Assembly (NCBI GenBank): GCA_900555785.1
Contig: USMO01000092.1
Span: 1-6,695 of the forward strand
Direction of reading: 5' to 3'
DNA length: 6,695 nt
DNA from: an uncultured Eubacteriales bacterium
GTDB lineage: Bacteria; Bacillota; Clostridia; Oscillospirales; CAG-272
Numbering within the stretch: the stretch's first letter is position 1; each line of letters starts with the position of its first letter. The notes below the pieces were generated by a model. The model had not been told where the DNA came from and did not search any database. It saw nothing but the letters and a program-made list of their open reading frames with translations. Of this stretch, positions 6,249 through 6,695 are shown piece after piece. Position numbers and translations under genes: made by a program.

Positions 6249-6695
6249 TAAGGTCATCATTGCGCTGGATTTTGACAGCGCGGAAAAGGTTTACGCATTC
6301 CTGGACCGCTTTGGGGAGCGGAAACTGTTCGTCAAAATCGGCATGGAGCTGTTCTATGCCGAAGGACCCGCAATCGTGCGCGAAATCAAGCGGCGCGGGC
6401 ACAAAATCTTCCTGGACCTGAAGCTGCATGACATTCCGAACACAGTCGGCAAGGCGATGAAGGTGCTGTCCGGCTTGGACGTGGACCTGTGCAATCTCCA
6501 TGCATCCGGAACCAAGGAAATGATGGAGGCAGCGGTGCGCGGCTTGACCCGTGCGGACGGCACGCGCCCGCTGCTGATTGCCGTGACCCAGCTGACCAGC
6601 ACCGATGAGACCGCCCTGCACGAGGAGCTGCTGATCGACCGCCCGATGGAGGAGGTCGTGCTCTCCTATGCAGCGCGCGCCAAGGCTGCAGGGCT
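6241..6695 (+). CDS. pyrF: Orotidine 5'-phosphate decarboxylase, N-terminal part (partial, 3' cut by window)
   Basis: 151 codons are visible, about two thirds of the usual 230-240 aa of the Bacillus/E. coli-type enzyme. It decarboxylates OMP to UMP, the last step of the pathway, in a TIM-barrel fold without cofactor. The sequence shows IIALDF (6-11) with substrate-contacting Asp10, FVKIGMELF (30-38), and the diagnostic catalytic motif DLKLHDIPNT (59-68) with Asp59, Lys61 and Asp64 of the D-x-K-x-x-D charged network. Later, NLHASG (85-90) and LLIAVTQLTS (111-120) match the conserved barrel strands. This spacing fits the short, type 1 family rather than the longer type 2 proteins found in some Clostridia. 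Start is the ATG at 6241; a second ATG at 6245 is out of frame. Its first 8 nt overlap the end of pyrD. By comparison with related operons pyrE may follow, but that lies outside the window. Confidence 0.96.
   Translation, partial: MDDKVIIALDFDSAEKVYAFLDRFGERKLFVKIGMELFYAEGPAIVREIKRRGHKIFLDLKLHDIPNTVGKAMKVLSGLDVDLCNLHASGTKEMMEAAVRGLTRADGTRPLLIAVTQLTSTDETALHEELLIDRPMEEVVLSYAARAKAAG

Noticed and set aside
1..6695. Search for CRISPR repeats, tRNA or rRNA genes, insertion sequences or a novel accessory system
   Set aside because: No repeated spacer pattern, cloverleaf, transposase-like protein or terminal repeats were seen; nearly all of the DNA is explained by housekeeping pyrimidine genes.

Overview
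The window is a slice of a compact bacterial chromosome, all genes on the + strand, carrying most of a de novo pyrimidine (UMP) biosynthesis operon. In order: the last 46 codons of dapF (diaminopimelate epimerase), a 163-bp gap, carA, carB, pyrK, pyrD (class 1B) and the first 151 codons of pyrF, which runs off the right edge. The pairing of a PyrK electron-transfer subunit with an NAD-linked class 1B PyrD, the car-pyrK-pyrD-pyrF order, strong AGGAGG-type ribosome binding sites, high G+C (about 60% by eye) and Clostridia-like protein sequences together suggest a G+C-rich member of the Clostridia (Bacillota), perhaps Oscillospirales. That placement is inference; no rRNA or other marker gene is present.

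Region by region: 1-143 is the dapF 3' end. 144-306 is non-coding and is the only substantial gap; it holds several inverted repeats, some mutually exclusive, and the carA ribosome binding site, but no convincing promoter, intrinsic terminator or PyrR-type motif. From 307 to the end the DNA is essentially all coding. Junctions are tight: carA/carB overlap by 8 nt, carB/pyrK are 14 nt apart, pyrK/pyrD overlap by 4 nt (GTGA), and pyrD/pyrF overlap by 8 nt. Each gene has its own Shine-Dalgarno sequence, so one polycistronic message with translational coupling is likely.

The genes form one pathway. CarA releases ammonia from glutamine and CarB combines it with bicarbonate and two ATP to make carbamoyl phosphate. 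Aspartate transcarbamoylase and dihydroorotase (pyrB, pyrC) are not in the window and must be encoded elsewhere. PyrD oxidises dihydroorotate to orotate and passes electrons through PyrK to NAD+. PyrF decarboxylates OMP to UMP after PyrE, which is also not in the window. The key catalytic residues checked are intact in every gene, and no frameshift, mobile element, CRISPR array, tRNA or rRNA was seen.

No new biological system is evident. The part most worth a second look is the dapF-carA leader, where alternative hairpins could form a regulatory RNA that does not resemble the known PyrR attenuator. That remains a hypothesis from short inverted repeats.
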